A stretch of 64,000 nucleotides of DNA from Chloroflexota bacterium (lineage in GTDB: Bacteria > Chloroflexota > Limnocylindria > QHBO01), in assembly GCA_040902225.1 (NCBI GenBank), contig JBBDXT010000004.1:806697-870696 (forward strand), read 5' to 3'. The notes below the pieces were generated by a model that did no database searches, was not told the origin of the DNA, and worked only from the letters and a program-made list of their open reading frames with translations. Both the position numbers and the translations under genes were made by a program. Below, one piece after another: positions 1 through 9,393 of the stretch. How positions within the stretch are numbered: position 1 is the stretch's first letter; the number at the start of each line of letters is the position of its first letter.

Positions 1-1068
1 GAGCACGCCGGGCGCCCAGCCATCTCCGCGCAGAGCGAGCGGCCCGTGGCCAGGTTGCGTGGCGGCCAGTGCCACGGCCGCCTCGATGGTCGCGGCCGTG
101 ATGGCGCGCCTCTCAGCGTTCACCGCCTCGAGTGCCTCCGCGATCCGCTCCGCGGCGACTGGGTCCTCCTCGAGCATCAGTGACATGGCGAGCTCCGCGT
201 CAGCGATGCGGCCGGCGGCGTTGATCCGCGGCGCGACCCCGAAGGCGAGATCCCGCGCGGTCGGCTCGGTGGGGATCTCCGCCGACCGGGCCAGCAGGGC
301 ACGAAGACCCGGTCGCGAGGTCACGGCCAGCTCGTCGAGGCCCAGCCGCACGATGGCACGACTCTCGCCCGTCATGGGAGCCATGTCGGCGATCGTGCCA
401 ATGGCCGCCACGCCCGCAAGGTCCGCGGCGGCCTGGCCGCGGCGCGTCAGCAGCGCCGACGCCAGCTTGAAGGCGAGGCCGGCGCCGGTCAGGTCGGGAT
501 CGGGATACGCGCAGTCCGGGCGGTGCGGGTCGACCACGGCGACCGCTCGCGGCAGGGGGCCAGATGGGAGATGGTGATCCGTCACGATCACCTCCATGCC
601 CAGCCCGCGCGCTTCCTCGACCTCCGTCGCGCTGGTCACGCCACAGTCACAGGTGATGAGCAGGGTGACCCCCGCCGCCGCCAGGCGCTCGAGGCCAACA
701 CGCGAGAGCCCGTACCCCTCGGCCAGGCGGGACGGCACGTGGCGCAGCGGCTCGACTCCCAGGGCCCGCAGAGCGAGCACCCAGACCACCACCGCCGTCA
801 TCCCATCGGCGTCATAGTCACCCCAGATCGCGATCCGCTCCCCCGCCTCGATGGCCCGCTCGATACGATCGAGCGCCACATCGGCATCGGCCATCAGCGA
901 GATGTCATGCAGCGATGCCTCGCCCGCATGCAGGAAGCGGCCAAGCTGTTCGTCGTCGCGGAAGCCGCGACGGGCCAGCAGGGTCGCCAGTGGGCGCCCG
1001 AAGCCGGCGAACGGCGGAGGCTCCGGAAACGGCTCCGGCAGCAGCCATTCGAGGCGCGGGACGATCAC
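1..1068 (-). CDS. recJ: Single-stranded-DNA-specific exonuclease RecJ (3' part cut by window edge)
   Basis: This is the N-terminal 356 codons of a RecJ 5'-3' single-strand exonuclease, which acts in recombination and mismatch/excision repair. The DHH-family motifs are visible: GDYDADG at residues about 83-89, CDCG at about 140 and TDHH at about 163-166, all ligands of the catalytic metals. The reading frame is open to base 1, so the C-terminal part lies outside the window. No ATG is available. A GTG at 1068 is the first start after an in-frame stop a few codons upstream. The gene lies 71 bases after secF on the same strand and probably belongs to the same transcription unit. Family assignment is secure; the exact start is less so. 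Confidence 0.9.
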   Translation of the reverse strand, partial: MIVPRLEWLLPEPFPEPPPFAGFGRPLATLLARRGFRDDEQLGRFLHAGEASLHDISLMADADVALDRIERAIEAGERIAIWGDYDADGMTAVVVWVLALRALGVEPLRHVPSRLAEGYGLSRVGLERLAAAGVTLLITCDCGVTSATEVEEARGLGMEVIVTDHHLPSGPLPRAVAVVDPHRPDCAYPDPDLTGAGLAFKLASALLTRRGQAAADLAGVAAIGTIADMAPMTGESRAIVRLGLDELAVTSRPGLRALLARSAEIPTEPTARDLAFGVAPRINAAGRIADAELAMSLMLEEDPVAAERIAEALEAVNAERRAITAATIEAAVALAATQPGHGPLALRGDGWAPGVL

Positions 1069-1139
1069 CCGGTCATGGTAGCCGCGACGGGCTTACCCGG
1101 GACGGATCGGCCGGTTATCGCCCGTCGTCAGCGGGCGAG

Positions 1140-2231
1140 TCAGCGAGCGGCCGGGCGTGCCTTGCGAGCGGCGTCGAGCGCGCGTGCCTTGCGTCGCGAG
1201 TCCCACTCGTACCAGGCTGCGAGCAGCTGGCTGGCGTTGAAGATGGACGAGTAGGTGCCGCTGATGACGCCGATCAGCAGCGCCAGCGTGAAGGTTCGAA
1301 TCGTGGCCGGACCGAGCAGCAGCAGGGCGGAGAGCGTCACCACCACGGTCAGACTGGTGTTGATGGAGCGACCCAGCGTCTGCAGGATCGAGTGGTTGAC
1401 GATGGCGCCGAACGGCTCGCCGGCATGACGCACCCGGTTCTCCCGGATGCGGTCGAAGACCACGATCGTGTCGTGGACCGAGAAGCCGATGATGGTCAGC
1501 AGGGCGGTGACGAAGAGCGCGTCGAACTCGAGGCCGAAGAAGTAGCCGAGCATCGCGAAGATGCCGACCACCACGATCACGTCGTGCAGCAGCGCGATGA
1601 TTGCGGCGGTGCCGTAACGGAACCCGAAGCGGACCCACAGATATCCCAGGATGAAGAGCTCGCCGATCACGATCAGGATGATCGAGCTCCGGATCAGCTC
1701 CGATCCGACCGTCGGTCCAACGGTGATGACGCTGCGCGGCTCCCCTTCGCCGAATCGGGCGATCAACTGCTTCTCGAGGTCATCGAACGGGGTCCCGGGG
1801 ATCACCGGCACGGGGGTCGCGCTGGGCGTCGGGCTGGGCGATGGCGAGGGCGTCTCCGTGCCGCTCGGCTCGGGTGTCGGGCTTGGGGATGGCGAGGGCG
1901 TCTCTCCCGAGGGGAGAGGCGTCGGGGTGGGTGCCTGCGACACGCTGGGGATCGGTGTCGAGGGCGGCAGCAGGTCGATCGGGTCGGTCCGGATCTCGAG
2001 GAAGCCGTCACCGGCGTCGCGGACGATCGCCTCTGGATGGCCGAGTTCGACAAGGGCGGCCTGCACCTCGACCGCCGTTGGCCGCTCGGCGTAGCGAACC
2101 TGCCAGACCGTCCCGCCGGTGTAGTCGATCGACGGCTTCAGGCCGCCGAGCAGGATGAAGATCAGCCCGGGGATGGTGATCAGCGCGCTGAAGGCGAAGT
2201 ACCAGTTGCGCTTGCCGACGATGTCATACAT
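1140..2231 (-). CDS. secF: Protein translocase subunit SecF
   Basis: SecF is an inner-membrane RND-type subunit that works with SecD to pull preproteins through SecYEG using the proton gradient. The 363-residue product begins with a membrane segment (about 10-30) and the SecF-typical IDYTGG at 35-40. A five-helix bundle occupies residues about 180-350 and includes the GFSVHDTIVVFDRIRE region. Residues about 90-146, within the first extracytoplasmic domain, form a low-complexity Pro/Ser/Thr linker that most SecF proteins lack. The start lies 4 bases after the secD stop, so the two are translationally linked. The insertion is in frame and compositionally distinct, and looks like a real lineage feature rather than an error. 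Confidence 0.95.
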   Translation of the reverse strand: MYDIVGKRNWYFAFSALITIPGLIFILLGGLKPSIDYTGGTVWQVRYAERPTAVEVQAALVELGHPEAIVRDAGDGFLEIRTDPIDLLPPSTPIPSVSQAPTPTPLPSGETPSPSPSPTPEPSGTETPSPSPSPTPSATPVPVIPGTPFDDLEKQLIARFGEGEPRSVITVGPTVGSELIRSSIILIVIGELFILGYLWVRFGFRYGTAAIIALLHDVIVVVGIFAMLGYFFGLEFDALFVTALLTIIGFSVHDTIVVFDRIRENRVRHAGEPFGAIVNHSILQTLGRSINTSLTVVVTLSALLLLGPATIRTFTLALLIGVISGTYSSIFNASQLLAAWYEWDSRRKARALDAARKARPAAR

Positions 2232-2235
2232 GTCG

Positions 2236-3570
2236 TCAGCGCTCCACGTGATACAGCTCGATGCGCCGGCCCCAATCGGTGCGTACCACCATCCGCAGAA
2301 TCGTCCGGGTGACGGTCACTGCGCTGAACATCGAGATCAGCACGCCGACGATCAGCACCAGCGCGAAGCCGCGCACAACCGTGGTCCCCTGCCAGTAGAG
2401 CCAGGAGGCGACCAGCAGCGAGCTGACGTTCGAGTCCAGGATGCTCGACCAAGCCCGGTTGAACCCAGCCTCGATCGCCGGCCCCAGCGTCTTGCCGAGC
2501 CGGATCTCCTCCTTCATGCGCTCGAAGATGAGGATGTTGGCGTCCACCGCCATGCCGATCGACAGGATGAAGGCAGCAACCCCGGCCAGCGTCAGCGTGA
2601 CGCCGATCAGTCGGAAGACCGCGTACGTCACGAGCGAGTAGAAGATCAGCGCTCCGGCCGCCAGGACGCCGGGCAGCCGGTAGTGGGCGATCATGAAGAG
2701 GAGCACCAGCGTGAGGCCGATCGCCCCCGCGACGAGCGCCTGGGCGAGGAAGTCCGCCCCGAGCGTTGGGGCGACGGTCTCGACGCCCTGCTCGCTCAGC
2801 GAGACCGGCAGCGCGCCGAAGCGCAGCGTGTTGTACAAGTTGGTGCGCTCGATCTCGTTCGCCTGGCCGGGCGGTCCGACGGTGATGATGGTCTGGCCAC
2901 CGCAGATCGCGCCGTTGATGGTCGGCGTGGTGATGACGCGCCCGTCGAGAGCGATGGGCCCCGGGTTATTGACGTTGGCCGTGGTGAATTGGCACCACGC
3001 TTCGGACGCTGGGCTGGCCAGCGTGAAGCCGACACCGATCTGGCCGCTGTTCGTGCCCGGGTTCACGCTCCCAGGATCAATCCTGCTGCCGTCGAAGAGG
3101 ACCGCCACGGACCCGTCGGCGATGAGGGGACGGATGTCCTGGTCGACCGTCAGCGCCTGGCCCTTGGGATCGATGAACTGCAGCTGCCCGGTCGAGCCGA
3201 CCAGGCTGCGAACCTGGTCCTCGTCGCCGCTGGAGAGGCCCGGTATCTCGACCACGATGCGCCGCTGGTTGCCACTCACCTCGGTCCGGACCTGCGGCTC
3301 GGAGACGCCGAGGCCGCCAACACGGCGCTCGATGATGTTGCGCGCGGTCTCGATCTGCTCGTCCGTGACCGCCTGGCCCGACTGGGGAGTCACCGCCAGC
3401 GTGACCCGGATCCCGCCCTGCAGGTCCAGGCCCAGCACGGTCTTCAGCTCGTGGCCGAAGATGTTGGAGGGCAGCCACGTCAAACCGAGCGTCTGTCGGG
3501 GGAGGTCGATGAAGATCGCCAGCAGGAGGGTGACGAGGATCACCCACGGGGCGGTGCGGCGCCAGGTCAT
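2236..3570 (-). CDS. secD: Protein translocase subunit SecD
   Basis: SecD partners SecF in proton-driven protein export. The 444-residue protein has an N-terminal membrane segment (about 9-27), the DLQGGIRVTL-type P1 region, and a large extracytoplasmic domain. A C-terminal six-helix RND domain contains FILSIGMAVDANILIFERMKEE, including the conserved Asp/Asn membrane motif. An in-frame start 18 codons upstream exists, but the ATG at 3570 places the first membrane segment normally, so I chose it. It is followed at 4 bases by secF. Separate secD and secF, rather than a fused secDF, is common in Chloroflexota and many other phyla. Confidence 0.95.
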   Translation of the reverse strand: MTWRRTAPWVILVTLLLAIFIDLPRQTLGLTWLPSNIFGHELKTVLGLDLQGGIRVTLAVTPQSGQAVTDEQIETARNIIERRVGGLGVSEPQVRTEVSGNQRRIVVEIPGLSSGDEDQVRSLVGSTGQLQFIDPKGQALTVDQDIRPLIADGSVAVLFDGSRIDPGSVNPGTNSGQIGVGFTLASPASEAWCQFTTANVNNPGPIALDGRVITTPTINGAICGGQTIITVGPPGQANEIERTNLYNTLRFGALPVSLSEQGVETVAPTLGADFLAQALVAGAIGLTLVLLFMIAHYRLPGVLAAGALIFYSLVTYAVFRLIGVTLTLAGVAAFILSIGMAVDANILIFERMKEEIRLGKTLGPAIEAGFNRAWSSILDSNVSSLLVASWLYWQGTTVVRGFALVLIVGVLISMFSAVTVTRTILRMVVRTDWGRRIELYHVER

Positions 3571-3685
3571 GTGTGAGCCAGGTGAACCTCTCGCTCCGGT
3601 CGTCGCGGCTGCCGCAGACACCAAACGCGCCGCACACTTGCGGCGGGCCGCGCCAGTATAGGCACGCTCAGATGGGCCCGCAATC

Positions 3686-5665
3686 TCAGGCCAGCATCCC
3701 TTCGCGGGCCAGGTGGCGCTTCAGGCGATCGGCCAGCTCGCGAGGAATTCCGGGCGTCTCCGCGAGCTCATCGACCGACGCCTCCCAGATCCGGCGCACG
3801 CTGCCGAACCGCTTGAGGAGCGCCTTCTGGCGCACCGGGCCGATCCCCTCCACCTCGTCGAAGACGCTGGCCAGCGCGCTGCGGCTTCGGACGGAGCGGT
3901 GATAGGTGATGGCGAACCGGTGCGCTTCGTCGCGGATGCGCTGCACCAGGTACAGCCCCTGGCTCTTGGGGGGGAGGATGATCGGCTCCGGTCGGCCGGG
4001 CAGGTACAGCTCCTCGAAGCGCTTCGCCAGCCCCGCCACCGGCACCTCGCCGAGGTCCAGCTCGCGCAGCACGCCCACGGCGGCGGAGAGCTGCCCCTTG
4101 CCCCCGTCCACGATCACGAGGTCCGGCAGGGCCCAGCCGGCATCGCGCGCCGCCGACGGACGCGCGGCAGGATCGACGTCACGCTCATCGGCCTCCTCTC
4201 CGAGCCCCTCGACCGCCGGGTCGGCCCCCACCGCCGCCAGCGAGAGGGCCCCGGTCTCCGCGCGCAGGCGCGACGCGCGCGAGAAGCGGCGACGGATCAC
4301 CTCGGCCATCATGCGGAAGTCGTCGGGGGTGTCGCCGGATCGGATCCGGAAGCGTCGGTACTCCCGCGGCTCGGGGCGACCGGTGACGAAGACGACCATG
4401 CTGCCGACCGCGCTCGTGCCCTGGATATTGCTCATGTCGTAGCACTCGATCCGCTCGGGTGCCCGTCCCAGTCCGAGCGCGGTGGCCAGCGCCTCCAGCG
4501 CTTCGTCGCGCTTGCCGGCGTCCGCGAGCCACTCGGCCCGCTCGCGCGACAGGGCCTCGACCGCGTTCTGGGTGGCGAGCGCCACCAGCCGGCGCTTGTC
4601 CCCTCGCTCGGGGACGGTCAACGCGACCCGCGACCCGCGGCGGTCCGCAAGGAAAGCGGCCAGGGCATCGGCATCCGACGGTGCGAACGGCAGGACCACC
4701 TCGCGTGGCGGCCGTTCGGTCGCCAGGTAGTACTGGGGCAGGAAGGAGCCGAGCACATCGGCATCGGTGACGTCGCGTGCTCCCTCCACGATGAAGTGCT
4801 CGCGGCCGATCATCTTCCCGTTGCGGATGACGAAGAGCTGGAGGCAGGCCTCTCCCTCCTCCCGCGCGATCCCGATCACGTCCTGCTCGGCGCGGCTGTA
4901 GGCGGCGACCTTCTGCTGCTCGATCGTGCGCTCGACGGCGCGCAGCTTGTCGCGGGCGACGGCGGCCTGCTCGTAGCGGAGTGCGAGTGAGTGGTCCTGC
5001 ATCTCGCCGCGCAGCTCATCGGCGATCCCCTCCTGGCGTCCCTCCAGGAAGTCGACCACGCGGTCGATGGTGGCCCGGTATTCAGCCTTCTCGATCGCCT
5101 GGATGCACGGCCCCTGGCATCGGTTGATGTAGTAGAGGAGGCACGGGCGCTCGAGGACCCGCTTCCCGTCGGGGATCTCCAGGTTGCAGGTCCGGAACGG
5201 AAAGATCTTGCGCAGCAGCTTCAGCGTCTCGTCGACGCTCGAGGCTGATGCGTACGGGCCGAAGTAGCGGCTGCCGTCACGGCTCAGCTTCCGCGTGCGC
5301 ACGATCCGGGGAAAGTCCTCGCCCAGCGTGATCTTCACGAACGGGTAGCTCTTGTCGTCTCGGAGACGGATGTTGAAGCGGGGCCGATGCTCCTTGATCA
5401 GGTTGGACTCGAGCAGGTAGGCCTCGCTGACCGTGTCGGTGACGATGTATTCGATATCCGCCACCTCGGCGACCATGCGCAGGATCCGCGAGTCGAGGCC
5501 CGCCTTGGATCCGAAGTACGAACGGACCCGATGACGCAGCACGTCAGCCTTGCCGACGTAGAGGACGCGGCCGTGCGGCCCCTTCATCAGGTACACGCCA
5601 GGGGCCAGCGGGAGCTGGCGCAGGACCGTGCGCAGGTGCCCCTCGTTGTGCCCGTTGAGGGTCAT
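3686..5665 (-). CDS. uvrC: Excinuclease ABC subunit C
   Basis: UvrC makes both incisions flanking a lesion in nucleotide excision repair after UvrA/UvrB loading. The 659-residue protein has the GIY-YIG nuclease at the N terminus (GVYLMKG...VLYVGKA, residues about 23-45). A Cys-containing middle region and a UVR helical hairpin follow at about 200-235. The RNase H-like 3'... 5' incision domain contains CYDMSNIQG. Two C-terminal helix-hairpin-helix motifs are visible (VEGIGPVRQKALLKRFG and ETPGIPRELADRL). The length is typical. Its start overlaps the end of the upstream LCP gene by 4 bases (ATGA). uvrA and uvrB lie about 15-20 kb away on the same strand, not in this operon. Confidence 0.96.
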   Translation of the reverse strand: MTLNGHNEGHLRTVLRQLPLAPGVYLMKGPHGRVLYVGKADVLRHRVRSYFGSKAGLDSRILRMVAEVADIEYIVTDTVSEAYLLESNLIKEHRPRFNIRLRDDKSYPFVKITLGEDFPRIVRTRKLSRDGSRYFGPYASASSVDETLKLLRKIFPFRTCNLEIPDGKRVLERPCLLYYINRCQGPCIQAIEKAEYRATIDRVVDFLEGRQEGIADELRGEMQDHSLALRYEQAAVARDKLRAVERTIEQQKVAAYSRAEQDVIGIAREEGEACLQLFVIRNGKMIGREHFIVEGARDVTDADVLGSFLPQYYLATERPPREVVLPFAPSDADALAAFLADRRGSRVALTVPERGDKRRLVALATQNAVEALSRERAEWLADAGKRDEALEALATALGLGRAPERIECYDMSNIQGTSAVGSMVVFVTGRPEPREYRRFRIRSGDTPDDFRMMAEVIRRRFSRASRLRAETGALSLAAVGADPAVEGLGEEADERDVDPAARPSAARDAGWALPDLVIVDGGKGQLSAAVGVLRELDLGEVPVAGLAKRFEELYLPGRPEPIILPPKSQGLYLVQRIRDEAHRFAITYHRSVRSRSALASVFDEVEGIGPVRQKALLKRFGSVRRIWEASVDELAETPGIPRELADRLKRHLAREGMLA

Positions 5666-6840
5666 GGCTGGCTGGGCGAAGGGCTCGGGGACGGGCTCTC
5701 CAGGGGCCGAGCCAGCTCGCTCTGGATGAACGCCTGCAGCGGCCCGTAGTCGCTTCCCGAGCTGCGCCCGATGACGACCAGGATGTACTGGCCGATGCTG
5801 TTGGTGGTCGCCTCCAGGATCACTCCCTCGCTCAGTTCGATGCGCCGATCGGCACGGAGATGACCGGAGATCAGGTAGAGGTCGATCGCCGACAGGTCGG
5901 TGGCCATCTGGCCCTTGAGCGCGTCCATGAGCGCCAGCCCAGGGCCGAGCGCGCCGATGCCGCCGCCCAGCTTGCCACGAATGGCGGTGAGCACCCGCTG
6001 CTGGCGAACGGATCGGGCGAAGTCGTTCGATTCAGCCTGCGCGCTCGTGTACCGGGTGCGCGAGTAGTCCAGCGAGCGCGTGCCGTCGAGGAAGATCGGT
6101 CCGGACTCGAAGGACCCGCCGTCCCAGTTGCCGGCGTTGTACTTGTTCTCGTTCCAGGTGTAGGCGAACGCGATCGGATTGTCGACCGTCACGCCGCCAA
6201 CGCTGTCGACCATTGCCTTGAACCCGGCGAAGTCCAGCGCGATCCAGTGTTCGATGCTGAGCCCCGTCACCTTGGACAGGACCGCGGTGGCAGACGTCCC
6301 GGCCTCGTAGGCGCCGCCGCGCACGTACCCATCGGCGAAGGCTTCGTTGATCCTGGCGTTGTCGGGGATCTCGGGGAGGCCCTCGATCCACAGGTCGCGG
6401 GGGATCGGGATCATGGTGGTCGTATCGGTCTTCGGATCGATCGAGAGGATGTTGATCGAGTCGGCCAGGTAGATACCGCCCGTGTGCCCGGGCCCGCCAT
6501 ACCCGTAGATGGCGACGTTCACGCGCTCGCTGCCCATCAGGGGGAAGAGGAGCGAGGAGGACAGGGAGCCGGCCGAGCTGACCTCGTCATTGAATGCCGC
6601 GACGCGCTGCCAGAGGAGCCACCCGCCGGTGCATCCGCTCAGCAGCACGATCACCAGGAGCAGGAGCAGGTTGCGCTTCCAGCGACGCGGGCGGGGTGCC
6701 GCGGCCCGCGATCGCCGCGGGGGGCTCAGGGGATCGATGCCGCGCGCGCGAAGCACCTGCTCGCGTTCGATTGCCTCACGGATCCTGCGCGCGCGGGGAC
6801 TCTCGGTGGCGTGGCGGGGCCGGCGGTCGCGCCGGTTCAT
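5662..6840 (-). CDS. LytR-CpsA-Psr (LCP) family cell-wall glycopolymer ligase
   Basis: LCP enzymes are membrane-anchored phosphotransferases that attach polyprenyl-linked glycopolymers to peptidoglycan. The 392-residue product has a basic Arg-rich cytoplasmic tail, one membrane helix at about 54-75 (LLLLLVIVLLSGCTGGWLLW) and an extracytoplasmic LCP domain. That domain shows the typical ADSINILSIDP, IPRDLWIEG and INEAF(A)DG segments and the later SLDYSRTRY. These contain the Arg/Asp residues that bind pyrophosphate lipid in the family. A GTG/TTG start upstream is possible, but the ATG at 6840 is preferred. The C terminus ends in a Ser/Pro-rich tail. It heads the minus-strand block with uvrC. 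Confidence 0.9.
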   Translation of the reverse strand: MNRRDRRPRHATESPRARRIREAIEREQVLRARGIDPLSPPRRSRAAAPRPRRWKRNLLLLLVIVLLSGCTGGWLLWQRVAAFNDEVSSAGSLSSSLLFPLMGSERVNVAIYGYGGPGHTGGIYLADSINILSIDPKTDTTTMIPIPRDLWIEGLPEIPDNARINEAFADGYVRGGAYEAGTSATAVLSKVTGLSIEHWIALDFAGFKAMVDSVGGVTVDNPIAFAYTWNENKYNAGNWDGGSFESGPIFLDGTRSLDYSRTRYTSAQAESNDFARSVRQQRVLTAIRGKLGGGIGALGPGLALMDALKGQMATDLSAIDLYLISGHLRADRRIELSEGVILEATTNSIGQYILVVIGRSSGSDYGPLQAFIQSELARPLESPSPSPSPSQP

Positions 6841-6952
6841 TGGCAGCTCATCGGTTCGGCAGAGTCTTCTCATGCGGGATCGGGCGGACGACAGGATATC
6901 CTGATAAGCCGGCGATCATGCGCCGGTAAGGCTGCCCGCCGATCCTGACGGC

Positions 6953-7609
6953 ATGGCGCTGGCCCAGGCCGTCACCCCGCCCGTGGCACGGTTGCTCGAC
7001 GCGCTGGATGCCGAGCAGCGAGCCGCGGCGACCCTGCCGGATGGGCCGGCGCAGATCATCGCTCCGGCCGGCAGCGGAAAGACCACGACGCTCATCGCCC
7101 GGCTCGGCGTGCTCCTGACCCGCGGCGTGGCAGCCGAGCGGGTCGAGGTGCGGACCCTCCACGCCCTCGCGCGCCAGGTGCTCCTCGACGCGGGTGAGCC
7201 GGTCCATCTGCTGGCGGACCGCATGCCACTGCTGCGCGCGGCGCGGAGGCGCGTGGTCGCCGGGCGAGCCCCAGACGACCCGCCGGTCCCTGAGCCCGCC
7301 GCTCTCGACACGCTGCTGTCGGCCTGGAAGGTCGAGGGGAGGCCCCCGCCCGAGGCCGCGCTGCCGGCCCTCTCCATCTTCAGCGACCTCCTGGCCGCGC
7401 GGGGTGCGCTCGGTTTCGACGACCTCGTGGTTCGGGCGGTCGACCTCCTCGAGCGCGACCCCGCACTCCGGCAACGATGGCAGAGCCGCTTCAGCCACCT
7501 GGCGGTCGACGAGTTCCAGGACGTCGATGCGGCTCAGCTGCGCATGGTCCGTATCCTCGCCGAGCCGGAGCAGAACCTGTTCGTGGTCGGTGACGACGAC
7601 CAGACGATC
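6953..7609 (+). pseudogene. Truncated UvrD-family helicase fragment (copy 1)
   Basis: 219 codons closely match the N-terminal part of the intact helicase at 18126-19811. They keep the Walker A motif (APAGSGKTT), the VDEFQDVDAAQ DExx box and GDDDQTI. Two lesions are visible. About 31 codons are missing in frame between GVAAER and VEVRTLHA, removing motif Ia (VVTFNRDAAAEL in the intact copy). Homology also stops dead after QTI at base 7609, where a dispersed 46-base repeat begins. The frame then runs into unrelated sequence to about 7774. It lacks motifs III-VI, so it cannot be an active helicase. It is either a decayed duplicate or a stand-alone ATP-binding remnant. Confidence 0.85.
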
Positions 7610-7610
7610 G

Positions 7611-7656
7611 TCAGAACTCGCACATATAGCGGCCTTAGCGAGCGAGGTGGCCGGAG
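7611..7656 (+). repeat. Dispersed 46-base repeat, copy A (at helicase breakpoint)
   Basis: The stretch from TCAGAACTCGCACATATAGC through GCGAGGTGGCCGGAG recurs at 14529-14574 with a single mismatch (C versus G at the 23rd base). Its left end coincides exactly with the loss of helicase homology, and sequence diverges again right after the repeat. A partial, more diverged relative is at 12593-12618. No terminal inverted repeat or transposase accompanies it. Confidence 0.85.
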
Positions 7657-7855
7657 ACGCGACCGCGCTGCTACTCCGAGTGGTCGAGCTCGATGTCGGC
7701 CGGAGCACCGACGAGGTGAAGAGGCTTGTTGCCTAAGCTTAGATCGGAAGATGAAGCCTGGAGTGCGCGGGTGACCCGGGCAACGATCAGGAGTCCGATC
7801 ACGAGCGCCTCGCCGTCGGGCGAGACCGAGGTGAGCCGCATCTGCAGGGAGCTCG

Positions 7856-7893
7856 GCAAGCCGGGCGGCGCCTTCCGCCGCCCGACGGCTTGC
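7856..7893. other. GC-rich stem-loop between helicase fragment and cupin gene
   Basis: GCAAGCCGGGCGGCG (7856-7870) pairs with the complementary arm at 7876-7893, with a small bulge and a 5-base loop, giving a stem of about 15 pairs. No T-tract follows, so it is not a classic intrinsic terminator on either strand. It may still separate transcription of the decayed region from the cupin gene, whose start is about 95 bases downstream. The rest of 7657-7988 holds no gene I can support. Confidence 0.5.
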
Positions 7894-7988
7894 GCTCCGC
7901 GGCCGGGAGGTGGCCCAGCTGGGGCCGCGAACTCCCGCATCCCTTGTTAATCTCGGTAACGCCTGCCCGAATCGGTGACGTCTGTCGC

Positions 7989-8492
7989 ATGCCCGACCTC
8001 GCCAAAGATCGCTCGTTCCTGATCCGCCCGGACCGGGAGCAAGAGCCGCCGCAAGGAATCGCGAACCTGCTTCGGATCGAGGGCAGTCGGATGGCGGGTC
8101 GTGTGGCAGTCATCGAACATCCGATCGCGCCTGGCGTCCTGGTGCCGCCGCACACCCACACTCGCGAAGACGAGGTGAGCTACGTCGTACGTGGCACGAT
8201 CGGGGCACGAGTGGGCGACGAGTTCATCACGGCGGCGCCAGGGGCGTACGTGATGAAGCCGCGCGGGATTCCCCACGCGTTCTGGAACGCCGGGCCGGAG
8301 CCGGCCAGGATCGTCGAGATCATCGTCCCCGCCGGGTTCGAACGGTTCTTCGCCGAACTCGACGAGCTCGCACGACAGGGACCGCTTGACTCGCGTGCGC
8401 ACGCGGCGCTCGGACAACGATATGGCGTGCGCTACCACGACGAATGGATCGCAGAGCTCGCTGAGCGCTTCGGTGTGCGCATACCGACCTGA
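7989..8492 (+). CDS. Cupin-domain protein
   Basis: A small single-domain cupin of 167 residues. The first cupin motif is visible as PPHTHTREDEVSYVVRG (about 55-71), giving His, His and Glu metal ligands. The second is PRGIPHAFWN (about 92-101), giving the final His. Such proteins bind a divalent metal and are either dioxygenases, isomerases or sensors; the sequence does not identify a substrate. The C-terminal helical extension (about 115-167) is longer than in minimal cupins and contains YGVRYHDEWIAELAERFG, a pattern common in quercetinase-like cupins of soil bacteria. The ATG at 7989 was chosen because the upstream extension falls in the hairpin region. It is probably transcribed on its own. 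Confidence 0.8.
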   Translation: MPDLAKDRSFLIRPDREQEPPQGIANLLRIEGSRMAGRVAVIEHPIAPGVLVPPHTHTREDEVSYVVRGTIGARVGDEFITAAPGAYVMKPRGIPHAFWNAGPEPARIVEIIVPAGFERFFAELDELARQGPLDSRAHAALGQRYGVRYHDEWIAELAERFGVRIPT

Positions 8493-8620
8493 TGGTGTCG
8501 GCTACCCCTTCGGCCGGGATGCGTCGCGCATCCCTGATCCTCTCGGCGCGGGCCGGTGAGGCGCCGCTCAAATCCCTGCGATGCGGCGCTACGATTCCGC
8601 CAGAATGCTTGGGGACCACC

Positions 8621-9328
8621 ATGCCGAGCGATGCCCAGCAAATGCCCGAGGCAGCCGATGTCCCCGGCCTCGACCAGGCCGTGGAGACCTTGACCCGCGG
8701 CGCCGAGATCCTGCGATCCCTGAGCCTGCACGAAGAGGCCGGCGAGGTGATCGCGATCCTCGAGCGGCTGGGGCCGGGTCCTGCGGGCATCGGTCATAAC
8801 GTCTTCCGGCGGGAGGGTGAGTACCGTCTCATCCTGTACGGGTCGGACGTCTTCCGGCTGAAGGAGACGCTCGGGCTGTCGTACCTGGCAACGCTGCTGG
8901 CGCACCCGGGCCGCGAGATCCACGTGCTCGAGCTCGTCGGCAGCGACACGGCCCTGGCATCGCACGCCGGCCCGCTGCTCGACCCCGAGGCGCGGCGCGC
9001 CTATCGCGAGCGGATCGAGGAGCTCACAGCCGAGCTGGCTGAGGCGGAACGCTTCACCGATCCGGAGCGGGCGGCGCGACACCGCCAGGAGCTCAAGCTG
9101 CTGCGAGCGGAGCTCGCGCGGGGCGAGGGGCTCGGTGGGCGGGCGCGCGCCACGGGCTCGAACTCCGAACGCGCTCGGCAAGCGGCCACGAAGGCCCTGA
9201 AGAGCGCGCTGGCTCGCATCGCCGCCGAAAGCCCCTCCCTCAGCCGGCACCTCGCCAGCACCGTCCGCACGGGCACCTATTGCCGATACGACCCCGACCC
9301 CAGGCTGCCCATCTCCTGGCGTGTCTGA
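8621..9328 (+). CDS. Conserved protein related to the C-terminal module of large AAA/cyclase-type regulators
   Basis: A 235-residue protein. An N-terminal helical part (about 1-50) resembles a TPR-like or dimerising segment. It is followed by FRREGEYRLILYGSDVFRLKETLGLSYLATLLAHPGRE-type sequence. A coiled coil then runs at about 125-175 (ERIEELTAELAEAERF, RQELKLLRAELARG), and the protein ends TVRTGTYCRYDPDPRLPISW. From memory, this combination recurs as the C-terminal module of large bacterial ATPase or adenylate-cyclase-like signalling proteins. Here it stands alone, without the ATPase. It starts 128 bases after the cupin gene and ends 65 bases before the peroxiredoxin-kinase gene on the same strand, so a regulatory or partner role in that unit is possible. 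Biochemical function is unknown. Confidence 0.65.
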   Translation: MPSDAQQMPEAADVPGLDQAVETLTRGAEILRSLSLHEEAGEVIAILERLGPGPAGIGHNVFRREGEYRLILYGSDVFRLKETLGLSYLATLLAHPGREIHVLELVGSDTALASHAGPLLDPEARRAYRERIEELTAELAEAERFTDPERAARHRQELKLLRAELARGEGLGGRARATGSNSERARQAATKALKSALARIAAESPSLSRHLASTVRTGTYCRYDPDPRLPISWRV

Positions 9329-9393
9329 GGGCGCGACGCCGCTGTTCACCGTTGTGACGCCGTCCTTCACGCCTCAGGGATAAAGGAGGCGTC

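Noticed and set aside
7671..7940. 89-codon minus-strand frame between helicase fragment and cupin
   Set aside because: It runs through the GC-rich stem-loop, lacks a ribosome binding site, and matches nothing I recognise.
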